From Pontivivens nitratireducens (GTDB lineage: Bacteria > Pseudomonadota > Alphaproteobacteria > Rhodobacterales > Rhodobacteraceae): 64,000 nt of DNA. The stretch covers positions 178,390 to 242,389 of the forward strand of contig NZ_JACJUQ010000005.1 in NCBI RefSeq assembly GCF_014235845.1, read 5' to 3'. Made by a program: the position numbers and the translations under genes. Below are positions 1-7,423 of this stretch, piece by piece (the stretch's first letter is position 1; each line of letters starts with the position of its first letter). The notes beneath the pieces are model-generated. The model ran no database searches, was not told the DNA's origin, and saw only the letters and a program-made list of their open reading frames with translations.

Positions 1-20
1 AATAGGTCTGTCATGCTCAT
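1..20 (-). CDS. Start of a gene cut by the window edge (portal protein by position)
   Basis: An ATG at 20-18 overlaps the stop codon of the prohead protease in the ATGA arrangement used through this element, and the frame stays open to the edge (M-S-M-T-D-L). Only six full codons are visible. Position alone suggests another head gene such as the portal, which has not appeared elsewhere in the module. Confidence 0.35.
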
Positions 21-562
21 GCCCTCCACCGCATTGCGGCCGGAACGGGTGCGCGGGCAAGTTGGCCGGCCTCCCAGTTCCGCGCCTCGATTTGCGCCGA
101 GGGATAGGCCCCGCGTGTGACCGCAGAGACTTCCACCAGTGCCGCGTCGATGATCTTGCGATGCACCACGTTACCGTCGCGGGTGACACGTTCGCCGCCC
201 TTGGACACGCGAAAGCCGGGGGAAAGGCCCCGGATCAAGCCCGCATCATGGGCCGCTAGGAAGTCGCGCGCCCATGTCGTGTTGCCCGCAACCGTCGCCT
301 GGAAGGTCAGGGCGTCACCGTCCTGGCGCACCTCAAGCGTTCCCGCCGTCCGGCTGGCCAGCGGTTTCTCGAAGTCGTGACCGCTCAGAAAATGCAGATC
401 GTCGTCAGAGTTCACGCGGGACGCAAAGGCCCCCCGCGCGATTGTCTCAAAGTATCCCGGCGCAAGTTCCGTCCGGGTGTCATAGGGGAAGCGGCCCACC
501 ACGCGCACCGCCTCGCCCTCTTGGCGAACCTCAAGGCCCCCCAGCGAACCGCCCCAAAGCAT
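17..562 (-). CDS. HK97-type prohead protease
   Basis: A 181-aa protein of the phage prohead (capsid maturation) protease family, which processes the capsid precursor inside the prohead. Family features seen include the early segment GRFPYDTRTEL, the core FLSGHDFEKPLA with the histidine expected of the catalytic site, and GLSPGF followed by ALVEVSAVTRGAYP, where a conserved serine region lies. The frame extends upstream to 838, but the ATG at 562 overlaps the capsid stop codon (ATGA), which decides the start. Downstream it overlaps the next gene in the same way. The protease is encoded after the capsid gene, the reverse of the usual portal-protease-capsid order. Length is normal for the family. 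Confidence 0.85.
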   Translation of the reverse strand: MLWGGSLGGLEVRQEGEAVRVVGRFPYDTRTELAPGYFETIARGAFASRVNSDDDLHFLSGHDFEKPLASRTAGTLEVRQDGDALTFQATVAGNTTWARDFLAAHDAGLIRGLSPGFRVSKGGERVTRDGNVVHRKIIDAALVEVSAVTRGAYPSAQIEARNWEAGQLARAPVPAAMRWRA

Positions 563-1815
563 CACTGCACCCCGGTCAGGATTTCGAGCTGCACCCCACG
601 GGCCACAGTCACATCCATGGTCGTCAGTGCAGTGAGGCGCAGTTGCCCGGATTTGGCGTCGGAATACGGATCGCGGATCAGATCGACCGCGCCCCACATA
701 CCGCAGAACACTGGGGCCACGCCGTTCGTGGTCGTGGTCAGCAGCGCCTTGGACTCGACAGGGGGTCCACCAGCCGGGGCTGTGATGCCGTTCGTGGTCA
801 GCACCACCTTGCCCATCTTGGCAACCAGCCGATCCCATTCCGAGATTGCCAGCCCGGAAATGAGTTCGTCCATGCCGTCGAACACCTCAGGGCGCAGCAG
901 CAGGTTGACCGCGCTAAGGCTGTTGGCCGCGTTCGCCGTCATGAACCGCACCGCCGCCGCCCGGAACGCCGCATAGGACGCCGCCGCATCAACCGCCGTT
1001 TCGGTGATGCCGTAGGTGGACGCGCCGGGAAAGATGCCCAGCGGCTCACCACCGGAACCCGCCCCAAGGAAAATGGCCCGATCCGTCTCTTGCTGGATTG
1101 CCGCGCTCATGTCGCGCCGCACCGCTTGCTCAAGGCCCGCGCCCGCTTGCTTCAACGCCTTGCGGGTGATCTTCATCTGAACGCCCAACGTGTTATCCGG
1201 CTTCATCGGGCGGTCAACCGTGGTATAAGCCTGAGGCCCCGGCACGTCGCCAGTTTCAGACCCGGCCCAGCCCGGTTGCGCGCCACCCGTGGCAACGGGG
1301 TATTCGATTTCCCCCACACCCACGTTGATCATCCGCGCGCCCATCTGAGTTGCCGAGGAACCGGCAAACAGACGGTCAATCGTCGGCATGGTGCGGATCG
1401 GGTCAGGCACACCGCCCGCCAGCGTTTCACCGGCACGGGTTTCCAGAGCCTCAAGCGGAACCGGGATACCTTGGAATCCGCCCGCGCTGCGCAGTTCCTC
1501 CACCATTTCGGCGGTCGCACCGTCCAGCTTGCGGCCTTCGTCCAGAGCCAAGGCGACTTGGCGCACCTCGAACCCGGACGCCATTTCGGCCCATTCCTTT
1601 TCAGAACGGGTTTCCAGTTCGGCACCGGCCTCCCGGCGTTCGTCGTCCTCAGAGACAAGGGCCGCGCGATATTGGGTTTCCTTGGCACGGTATTCCGTAT
1701 CCAGATCGCCCATCTTGCGCACCTCGTCCTCAGACGGGTTTTCGATGTTTGCCAGTTCGGCCAGAGATTGCCGGATTTCAGACCGGCGCAGTTCCAGTTT
1801 TTTCGATGTCAGCAT
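562..1815 (-). CDS. HK97-fold major capsid protein
   Basis: A 417-aa phage major capsid protein that forms the icosahedral shell. The first ~115 residues are charged and predicted helical (LRRSEIRQSLAELANIENPS onwards), as in the delta or scaffolding region that the prohead protease removes. The rest is capsid core with typical elements such as NVGVGEIEYPVATGG, an aromatic-rich A-domain and a C-terminal TTMDVTVARGVQLEIL strand. The start is the ATG at 1815, five bases after the HNH stop. Its stop overlaps the protease start. Length fits the family. A capsid gene of its own is what separates a capsid-forming satellite from classical PICIs that steal helper capsids. Confidence 0.88.
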   Translation of the reverse strand: MLTSKKLELRRSEIRQSLAELANIENPSEDEVRKMGDLDTEYRAKETQYRAALVSEDDERREAGAELETRSEKEWAEMASGFEVRQVALALDEGRKLDGATAEMVEELRSAGGFQGIPVPLEALETRAGETLAGGVPDPIRTMPTIDRLFAGSSATQMGARMINVGVGEIEYPVATGGAQPGWAGSETGDVPGPQAYTTVDRPMKPDNTLGVQMKITRKALKQAGAGLEQAVRRDMSAAIQQETDRAIFLGAGSGGEPLGIFPGASTYGITETAVDAAASYAAFRAAAVRFMTANAANSLSAVNLLLRPEVFDGMDELISGLAISEWDRLVAKMGKVVLTTNGITAPAGGPPVESKALLTTTTNGVAPVFCGMWGAVDLIRDPYSDAKSGQLRLTALTTMDVTVARGVQLEILTGVQ

Positions 1816-1820
1816 GGTGA

Positions 1821-2156
1821 TTATCCTTTGTGCTCGACAGGGTTGCGCTGCATGTCTCGCAGCAGGTCACGCCATTGCTGGCGCTTTGGGGTCAGGGGCT
1901 TATGCCCAACCTCAATTCGGGTTTTGCGCGTGTGACAGGCACCGCACAAAATCTGTAAATTGCTCAGGGTGTAGGCGAGTTCGGGGTGCGTCCTGACGGG
2001 CAGAACGTGGTCGCACTCAAGCCTTTTGTGGGTGCCGCACTGGACGCAGGCCCAGCCATCCCGGTCTAGCGCCTGCATCCGCAGAGCGCGCCACCGGGGG
2101 CCGCGTGTGACCGCCCGTGAATGGCGGATATGTTCCTTGCGCTTAAACGAGGTCAC
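1821..2156 (-). CDS. HNH endonuclease
   Basis: A 111-aa HNH nuclease of the packaging-associated type. It has a zinc-binding pair CVQCG, the catalytic segment LECDHVLPV, the asparagine in LSNLQILC and a second pair CGACH, giving the C-x2-C...D-H...N...C-x2-C-H pattern. Such proteins act with the terminase at cos ends of HK97-like phages and cf-PICIs. The start is GTG at 2156, overlapping the preceding head-closure gene by 14 bases. Its place is unusual: it lies after the large terminase and one head gene, whereas in many phages HNH comes before the terminase genes. Confidence 0.85.
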   Translation of the reverse strand: MTSFKRKEHIRHSRAVTRGPRWRALRMQALDRDGWACVQCGTHKRLECDHVLPVRTHPELAYTLSNLQILCGACHTRKTRIEVGHKPLTPKRQQWRDLLRDMQRNPVEHKG

Positions 2157-2502
2157 GGGCTTGCACCTCCCAGAAATAGAGGGTGCCGCCGGGGGCGTGG
2201 GGAACCACGCGGACGATGCCGAGCGGGGTCGTGCCGATCCGCAGCTTGTCGGTCATCTCAGGCTGGATCGTCAGCCCATCGACAGCCACCAGCACTCGCA
2301 GATCGCCCACGTCCAGCAGGCCAGCGGCAATAAATTCCTCGTTCACAGTGAAGGTCGCCACCATGGCTGTGCAGGGGTGTGCCGTGTCCGGGCCGGGGGT
2401 GTATCCACCGTATTCGTCATATGTGCCTTCACCGGGTCGCAGCACCTCAGCCGCTTGTCCATATTTTACGATTAGTCGCGTTGCCGTTTCAGTCAGCCCC
2501 AT
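2143..2502 (-). CDS. Putative head-closure / head-tail adaptor protein
   Basis: A 119-aa protein with no motif I recognise with certainty. Its size, the early segment TATRLIVKYGQAAEV, predicted beta structure and position directly after the large terminase in a head module resemble small phage head-closure or head-tail connector proteins that seal the packaged capsid. It overlaps terL by 10 bases and the HNH gene by 14, so it is translated as part of the same unit. If correct, this satellite would carry its own docking surface for a helper tail. The assignment rests mainly on position. Confidence 0.5.
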   Translation of the reverse strand: MGLTETATRLIVKYGQAAEVLRPGEGTYDEYGGYTPGPDTAHPCTAMVATFTVNEEFIAAGLLDVGDLRVLVAVDGLTIQPEMTDKLRIGTTPLGIVRVVPHAPGGTLYFWEVQARDLV

Positions 2503-4010
2503 GCCAGCCTCCCCGCTTTGCGGGCCGGTCGGCCCATGATCCGAGCGCCCTCAGCAACGGCCAGAACCGCAGCACATGCCGCGTCGATCCGGCCCATGCT
2601 GCGCCCCTTTGTGATTTTGGAATTGCCCGCCGGGTCGATTTGCACCGCCGCCTCAGCCATTGCGTGACGCAGCAGGTAGTTGGCCGAGGTGGCCACTTTC
2701 CCGTCGAATACGGTGCGGCGGAACCGCTCCACATCCTCGCCCCCGTCGCGGAACCCCATACCCCGCCAGATCACTGGGGCGCGGTTGCCGATAGCGTCCA
2801 GCCCGTCCGCAATCTCGCTTTGCTTGAAGCGGTCGCAGACAATGGCCGCGATGTTCTCGCCTTCCACCTTGCCCAGCATCGCCCGCAGGAATTGCGCAAG
2901 CGGCACCGTGCGGTCGCCCATCAGCAGCAGATCACCGCGCTTGTGCATGATCGAATACAGATCACCCACCGCGTCAGCCTGCCCACGGGCCTCAAGGGTC
3001 GGTTGAGTCCCGAACGCGCCGAACGCCTCAAGTCGCCCCGTCTCAGGCCACAGGAACGCCGCCGCCGTCATGGACGCCGATTGCCCTTGATCCAGCCCGA
3101 TCACCACCTGACCTTGGCGCGGGGGCAGATCGTCGGTTTCGCAGGCCAGCCATTCGTCCAGCGTCAGCAGCGCGTCCCGGTTGTCCTCAGCCACCCGTTC
3201 GTTGCGGGTCAGCAGGCGGAACCGCGACAACGCAGAGCCGCCCCGTTCCATCGCCAGCGCCGCGTCCTGTTTCAGCCGCGTCAGCGTGGGGCCGATCCCA
3301 TACTTGGAACCGGGGTTAGCGATTTTCAGGCTTTCCACATCATCGACAGGCAAGCCCGGTGTGGGCCGGTGTTCTTGGCGATAAACGCCCGGTGCATCCC
3401 GATCCAGCCAGAGCGAAAACGGGTGCATGTCATTGCTGGCCGAGGTGCTGATAATCAGAGCCTTGCCGTCACGCTTGGCCAAACCCGTCAGCAATGCCGC
3501 CTCAAGTTCGTCACCCGCCGCCAAGGGCCAGTGGCCGCGCTCATCTAGGACGCAGAGCGTGGGGCTTGAGCCGAGCGCGCTTTTACCATCCGCAGAGATT
3601 GCCTTGAGAATGTGCGGGCCGTTGTGGTCGTCATACTGGATTTCAAACCGGGGTTGCCGCCGGATCGTGATGTTGGCTTGGATTTCCTCAGGCAGGGTTC
3701 CGATGAATGACGCGGTGTAGTTCCACGCAATCTTGGCTTGCTCTTGGGTCCGGGCCGCGATGATAATTTCCCGCTCAGCCGCGTCAGACCAAGCGCCCAG
3801 CAGTTCGCCCGCGCAGAGCATAGCAGACAACGCAGACTTGCCGTTGCCGCGCCCGACACTCAGAACGCCCACGTTCACGTCCGCGCCGAAAGCGCCCTCG
3901 ATAAATTGGCTCTGATACGGGGCCAGCTTGATCCCGTTTCCGGCCAGTCGCCCGGTCGGAACCTTGAGCGATTTGCAGAACCTCTTAACCAGCGTGGAAG
4001 TCTTAGCCAT
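2493..4010 (-). CDS. terL: Phage terminase large subunit
   Basis: A 505-aa DNA-packaging motor with two domains. The N-terminal ATPase contains a Walker A VGRGNGKS near residues 51-58 and a Walker B with catalytic acid in LCVLDERGHW. The C-terminal RNase H-like nuclease contains the acid-bearing segment VIGLDQGQSAS and a later D-x-A motif in GRIDAACA. It cuts concatemeric DNA and drives it into proheads. The ATG at 4010 overlaps the small ORF upstream by 8 bases, and the stop overlaps the head-closure gene. No small terminase subunit is recognisable; the 73-aa ORF just upstream occupies that position. Full length and apparently intact. Confidence 0.9.
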   Translation of the reverse strand: MAKTSTLVKRFCKSLKVPTGRLAGNGIKLAPYQSQFIEGAFGADVNVGVLSVGRGNGKSALSAMLCAGELLGAWSDAAEREIIIAARTQEQAKIAWNYTASFIGTLPEEIQANITIRRQPRFEIQYDDHNGPHILKAISADGKSALGSSPTLCVLDERGHWPLAAGDELEAALLTGLAKRDGKALIISTSASNDMHPFSLWLDRDAPGVYRQEHRPTPGLPVDDVESLKIANPGSKYGIGPTLTRLKQDAALAMERGGSALSRFRLLTRNERVAEDNRDALLTLDEWLACETDDLPPRQGQVVIGLDQGQSASMTAAAFLWPETGRLEAFGAFGTQPTLEARGQADAVGDLYSIMHKRGDLLLMGDRTVPLAQFLRAMLGKVEGENIAAIVCDRFKQSEIADGLDAIGNRAPVIWRGMGFRDGGEDVERFRRTVFDGKVATSANYLLRHAMAEAAVQIDPAGNSKITKGRSMGRIDAACAAVLAVAEGARIMGRPARKAGRLAWG

Positions 4011-4224
4011 CGGCCAGCCCTCCCGTGTGTGTCGAAAGAAAAGTCATGCCGCCGGTTACAGGCCCACTCAGAAAACGGGGCATTGGGACCATTTCAGCCT
4101 GCCACGCGCCCCAGCGAACAACCGTAACACTTCCTAGTGTTGTGTTACGTTCGTTACGCTCAGAGGGGTCGGAACATGTGACGCACAGTTCGCGGTTGTT
4201 ACGTTCGTTACGCTCAATCATCAT
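4003..4224 (-). CDS. Small ORF between RepA and terminase, function unknown
   Basis: A 73-aa frame starting with two consecutive ATGs (4224, 4221) that overlaps the RepA stop by 11 bases and the terL start by 8, which fits translational coupling. The N-terminal half is odd: the peptide ERNERN occurs twice because two copies of a 19-bp DNA repeat lie in the frame. The C-terminal half (GAWQAEMVPMPRFLSG) matches nothing I recognise. It could be a small terminase substitute or a chance frame across a DNA-level site such as an origin or cos. The overlaps favour coding; the repeats favour a site. Confidence 0.4.
   Translation of the reverse strand: MMIERNERNNRELCVTCSDPSERNERNTTLGSVTVVRWGAWQAEMVPMPRFLSGPVTGGMTFLSTHTGGLADG
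4123..4216. repeat. Structured repeat block, candidate replication origin or cos site
   Basis: Two perfect 19-bp direct repeats (gttacgttcgttacgctca at 4144-4162 and 4198-4216) lie 54 bp apart. Just beside them is an inverted repeat CGTAACAC (4123-4130) / GTGTTACG (4142-4149), with an inner palindrome AACACT-TCCT-AGTGTT (4126-4141). The block sits between the replication genes and the packaging genes. That is where a primase-polymerase element could keep its iterons and where cf-PICIs keep cos. Which of the two it is cannot be decided by reading. Confidence 0.55.
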
Positions 4225-5280
4225 CTTGAACCCTCCAAACGTGGTCGCCAAACTCGCGCACCTCATCCATGTCCATCAGCTTGTCCTTGGCCCGTTTGAA
4301 GGCCATCCGGGCCGCTGCATCAGTTGCGCCAGTGGTCAGGCCATGAGTGGCACATGCCTCGCGCCAATGATCGACGCTCACCACCTTGCGGTTGGACGGA
4401 TACAGGTTGCCCGTGCGCGTCTCGCCGTGGTCGCGCAGGGCGTCATAGAGCGCCTGCATGGCCACCTCATTCTTGCCCTTGAGCGGCTTGCGTTCGGGCT
4501 TGGGCGGTTCGGCTACGTCCACCACCGCGCTTGTCACGGGGTCGCCATCTTCATCGCAGCCCAGCACCACAGAGCGCAGCTTGAAATGCAGCGGCTCAGG
4601 CGGTTCTTGATCGCGCTGTTTGCGGGATATGATTTCCCAATCGGCTGTAACCTGTATCTCATTATCCACCGCCGCCCGTAGGGCAGACGATCCACGCGCG
4701 CCCCGGTCCTCATCCTTGCCGGTGTGGTGAATGACCATGACGTGCGCGCCGGTCGCCTCGCGGATCAGGTCGCAGTTGCGGACGAACATGGCCGCATCCT
4801 TGGCCGTGTTCTCATCGCCCGCGCCCATCGACCGGGCCAAGGTGTCGATCACCACAAGCGCCGGGTCAGCGTCCGGCATGATCTCGCAGACGGCCATAGC
4901 ATCGCCTTGGCCGTGCAGGTCCAGCCCAACAGGCAACAGGGTGAGGGTGCCGCCGCCAGTTCGGGGCGGTCACGCTTGATCGCCGCAAGGCGGTTGCGGA
5001 TGCCCGCGCCGCCCTCAGCCGCGATGTAGAGGACAGGCCCGCCATTGACCCGTAGGCCGCGCCACGGCTGGCCCGCCGCGATGTGCATGGCAATGTCCAA
5101 CGCCACGAACGTCTTGCCCGCGTTGGACGGGCCGTAGAGCATCGAAAGGCAGTTTCGATCCAGCCACCCTTTGACCATGTAGTTGCTGGTCAACACCGCC
5201 TCGATAGCGGACAGGCTCACAAGGCGGGTTTCGATTTCGGACGCGCGGGAAGCGTTCATGTTGAGGTTAATCACGGTCAT
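4214..5280 (-). pseudogene. RepA-type AAA ATPase/helicase, interrupted by a frameshift
   Basis: The first part (ATG 5280, overlapping the primase stop as ATGA) encodes a RecA-fold ATPase with Walker A GPSNAGKT and VLYIAAEGG. At about 4935-4950 the frame is lost, and the rest of the protein continues in the -1 frame as LTLLPVGLDLHG, then Walker B ALVVIDTLARSM, MVIHHTGKDEDRGARGSSAL (a sensor region typical of RepA/RecA-like helicases) and a C-terminal domain ending at 4214. Rejoined, it would be about 355 aa, normal for plasmid or phage RepA. One base appears missing in a C-rich run. No convincing slippery heptamer is present, so a true mutation or a sequencing error is more likely than programmed frameshifting. 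Confidence 0.75.
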
Positions 5281-6077
5281 GCTGCCCACCTCCGCGCAAT
5301 GTCAGAGAGGTCAGCACCATTTTGACGGGCCAGCGCCGGGATAGTCGCCCAAGACACGCCGCTGCGCTTGAAGCTGCGCCACTTGGCGGCAACCTCGCCC
5401 TTGCGGTATTTCGATCCGGTCGCGCTCCACCGATCCGCCAGCGCGAAACCTTCAGCAGAGCCGTTGAAGCGGTCGTGCAAGGCCATCAGCACGGCCACCC
5501 AATCGCCGTAGGGCATATCCGCCGGGATGTGGGTCAGCAGTTCCTCCACCTCGCCCGTGGGGGTCAGGCGGTCAAAGGTGCGAGTTGGTGCAAGTGGTGT
5601 GTGAAGCAGGATCGCCCGCAACCCCATAGGAACCGCAGGCAACACATCGGGGAAGTGGCCGAGATACGACCCACCCTCAACAAACGAACCGGGCGCGACC
5701 ACGTAGCCGCCTTGCCCGCGCGTGTCGATCTTGGGGCCGATCTTGTTCGCCGTGTTGCGCGCACCATTGAAGTGCTGGCAATAGATGTGCCGCCCGCCTG
5801 AGGGCGTGTAGACGTTCGCGTGATCCAGTAGGCCCGCATAGCGGGGCAGAGCCTTCAAGCTGGCCTCGCCCATCGGTTCGCCCGTGGCCTTGTCCACATC
5901 CAGGTCGATCACGAACAGATTGTTGACAGCGCCGCACGGGATACCCCACGCGACAGCGCCGTGGGCTTCCCATTGTGCAATGGTGAAGCCATCGCGGGTG
6001 GCTTTGCTTTGCCATCCCGCCACCAGCGGCGCTTTGTCAGGCCCCACCGGAAAGATATTGAACGGGATACGGGTCAT
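5277..6077 (-). CDS. Bifunctional DNA primase-polymerase (prim-pol)
   Basis: A 266-aa primase-polymerase that would start DNA synthesis on the element. The N-terminal prim-pol domain shows the metal-binding motif FVIDLDVD (hhhDhD), the histidine motif SGGRHIYCQ and the DTRGQGGYVVAPGS segment typical of the family. Residues ~175-255 resemble a C-terminal PriCT-2 domain (HIPADMPYGDWVAVLMALHD...WRSF). The start ATG at 6077 overlaps the previous stop, and the stop overlaps the RepA start, so primase and helicase are made as a pair. This is the replication module expected of satellites and P4-like plasmids. Confidence 0.88.
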   Translation of the reverse strand: MTRIPFNIFPVGPDKAPLVAGWQSKATRDGFTIAQWEAHGAVAWGIPCGAVNNLFVIDLDVDKATGEPMGEASLKALPRYAGLLDHANVYTPSGGRHIYCQHFNGARNTANKIGPKIDTRGQGGYVVAPGSFVEGGSYLGHFPDVLPAVPMGLRAILLHTPLAPTRTFDRLTPTGEVEELLTHIPADMPYGDWVAVLMALHDRFNGSAEGFALADRWSATGSKYRKGEVAAKWRSFKRSGVSWATIPALARQNGADLSDIARRWAA

Positions 6078-6295
6078 GCTGCACCCCCACGCATCTTGAA
6101 GGGGCGTTGCATCCGCGCAGCCGTTTTCCGACCGTGGTCAATCGCGGTTTGTTTGTCGCTAAAGCCATAGAGCGCCGTCTTGATCGGCTTCATGCCCACA
6201 ATGGGCGTGACCAGCACGACATTGAACCAAGAGCCGCGCTTGTTGACCGTGTAGTAGGACGTTACCGCCGTGGGCAGTTGGGTGACGTTGCTCAT
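6074..6295 (-). CDS. Small protein upstream of primase, unknown function
   Basis: A 73-aa basic protein (MSNVTQLPTAVTSYYTVNKR...) with a predicted beta-rich centre (GSWFNVVLVTPIVG) and a KTAARMQRPFKMRG tail. The ATG at 6295 overlaps the preceding small frame, and its stop overlaps the primase start (ATGA), so it belongs to the replication operon. Similar small genes often stand between AlpA and primase in alphaproteobacterial elements. I recognise no named family. It may bind DNA, judging only from charge. Confidence 0.65.
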   Translation of the reverse strand: MSNVTQLPTAVTSYYTVNKRGSWFNVVLVTPIVGMKPIKTALYGFSDKQTAIDHGRKTAARMQRPFKMRGGAA

Positions 6296-6444
6296 ACCAG
6301 CGCCCCCCAATGCATTGCCAAGATCGGGAAAAGTGCGGTACACTCCACCCCCGAACAGACGCCTTCCACAACGTCTTTAGCCCCGGTTGCGATTGCCGTC
6401 GCGCCGGGGCTTTCATTTGCGGTTTTGTTCGGTTTCTGGATCAC
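6292..6444 (-). CDS. Tiny ORF between alpA and the replication genes
   Basis: A possible 50-aa frame that begins at a GTG overlapping the alpA stop (GTGA) and ends with a stop overlapping the next ATG (ATGA). These junctions are the same as those elsewhere in the element and are the main reason to list it. The sequence (NESPGATAIATGAKDVVEG) vaguely recalls short phage Ash/Icd-like peptides of P4-type elements, but I cannot confirm this. It may be a translational bridge rather than a functional protein. Confidence 0.4.
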   Translation of the reverse strand: MIQKPNKTANESPGATAIATGAKDVVEGVCSGVECTALFPILAMHWGALV

Positions 6445-6629
6445 GCTGCCACCTCGGCTTTTGAGGCTTCCCATGCGGTGATTTCGCTCAGTTTCCAGCG
6501 TGTGCAGTTAGGAGAAAGTTTGACAGCGCGGGGAAAATCGGGACGTTCCCGATGCCAGCGCCAGACAGTGTTCCGAGCGATGCCGTAGCGTTCGGCAAGG
6601 GTCGTATCGGCAAGATATGTATCAGGCAT
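6441..6629 (-). CDS. alpA: AlpA-family helix-turn-helix regulator/excisionase
   Basis: A 62-aa DNA-binding protein of the AlpA/MerR-like wHTH type. It has the classic outline of an N-terminal helix-turn-helix (LADTTLAERYGIARNTVWRWHRE), then PNCTRWKLSEITAWE, where R-W and the S-E-I..W-E motif are typical. In satellites AlpA acts as transcriptional activator and excision factor. It is the first gene of the replication/head transcript and lies just below two inverted repeats at 6685-6720, so it may control its own promoter. The ATG at 6629 is the only sensible start. Confidence 0.85.
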   Translation of the reverse strand: MPDTYLADTTLAERYGIARNTVWRWHRERPDFPRAVKLSPNCTRWKLSEITAWEASKAEVAA

Positions 6630-6684
6630 TGAAGCACCTCGTTGTTACAAGATGCTTCCCAATATTCCCACAATTTCAGATAAG

Positions 6685-6720
6685 TCGCACATACCTCGTG
6701 CGATAGTTTAGGCTAAACTA
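6685..6720. promoter_or_regulatory. Two adjacent palindromes in the alpA promoter region
   Basis: TCGCAC (6685-6690) pairs with GTGCGA (6698-6703). Next to it is an almost gapless palindrome, TAGTTTAG-G-CTAAACTA (6704-6720), with 8-bp arms. They fill the space between the unknown 232-aa gene and alpA. Two different dyads side by side suggest binding sites for two regulators, for example AlpA and an element or helper-phage repressor. A terminator for the upstream gene is less likely because no T-run follows. Confidence 0.5.
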
Positions 6721-6724
6721 GGGA

Positions 6725-7423
6725 CTAATCAGCAACCGCACTTTCCTTAGCCCATGCCCGGAAAGCAGACCGAACGTCGCCTTGCACCTCACAAGCCTCG
6801 AATACGTCAGCAAGAAACGCACCAAACGCGGACGCTGTATTCAAGTCTTTGGTAGGTGCCTTGTTGTCCCCAGACAATTCCCAGACAAATCGTGCGGCTT
6901 CTACAAGCTGGATGCCTACAAGGTTTATTCGTGCGGTGGATTTTCGCGCTCGTTCCGATACCATGATGTCGTCTTTGGTTTTTGCAATCGCGTCCCTAAT
7001 TGCCGCTGAAAATTCTTCTACGCTAGAAAGCGCTGAGGTCACTTGCTGGCCTGTTTCGGAATGATAGGCCAACAAATCCCGCCCAGCATCGCTATCAAGC
7101 AGGGTTATTTCACACTGCATGAGTCCATCATAATGCGGACCATGCACCATCCTTGCGCCCAGATTGTCGCTAGCAGCTTGGGTCAGTCCAAAATAGTAGA
7201 GCCGTTCAATTTCAGAAACAGCAGCATCCAGCCTACTAAGTGCTTCTAGGTCTTTTGGTTGATCGTAAACAGCCCATTCCTGCAAAAATGCACGATCCAT
7301 CAAGACACCAGCTAACCGATGTGGATCATCATCCGATTGGCTCAAATGGACCTCCATTGCCTTCTTGACCCCATCCACAAGTGACTTGTCGAATAGCTTC
7401 GCAACTTGATCTTCTTCGTTCAT
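6725..7423 (-). CDS. Unknown 232-aa protein between integrase and alpA
   Basis: A 232-aa soluble, acidic protein with no motif I recognise. It looks mostly helical (KLFDKSLVDGVKKAMEVHLS, AAVSEIERLYYFGLTQAASD, AIRDAIAKTKDDIMVSERAR). The ATG at 7423 overlaps the integrase stop (ATGA). The DNA is clearly more AT-rich than the surrounding genes, suggesting separate acquisition. The slot beside the integrase often holds variable cargo such as anti-phage or helper-interference genes, so a cargo role is plausible but not shown. Confidence 0.7.
   Translation of the reverse strand: MNEEDQVAKLFDKSLVDGVKKAMEVHLSQSDDDPHRLAGVLMDRAFLQEWAVYDQPKDLEALSRLDAAVSEIERLYYFGLTQAASDNLGARMVHGPHYDGLMQCEITLLDSDAGRDLLAYHSETGQQVTSALSSVEEFSAAIRDAIAKTKDDIMVSERARKSTARINLVGIQLVEAARFVWELSGDNKAPTKDLNTASAFGAFLADVFEACEVQGDVRSAFRAWAKESAVAD

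Noticed and set aside
274..1935. A 553-codon plus-strand open frame opposite the capsid gene
   Set aside because: Its translation is rich in Arg, Pro and His without a domain. It is the antisense shadow of the HK97 capsid and protease genes, caused by high GC.
4144..4216. Possible CRISPR repeats
   Set aside because: Only two copies of a 19-bp repeat, inside an element between replication and packaging genes, with no further units or cas genes.
4930..4955. Programmed -1 frameshift in RepA
   Set aside because: No X-XXY-YYZ heptamer or obvious downstream stimulator is seen at the junction; a simple base loss explains it better.
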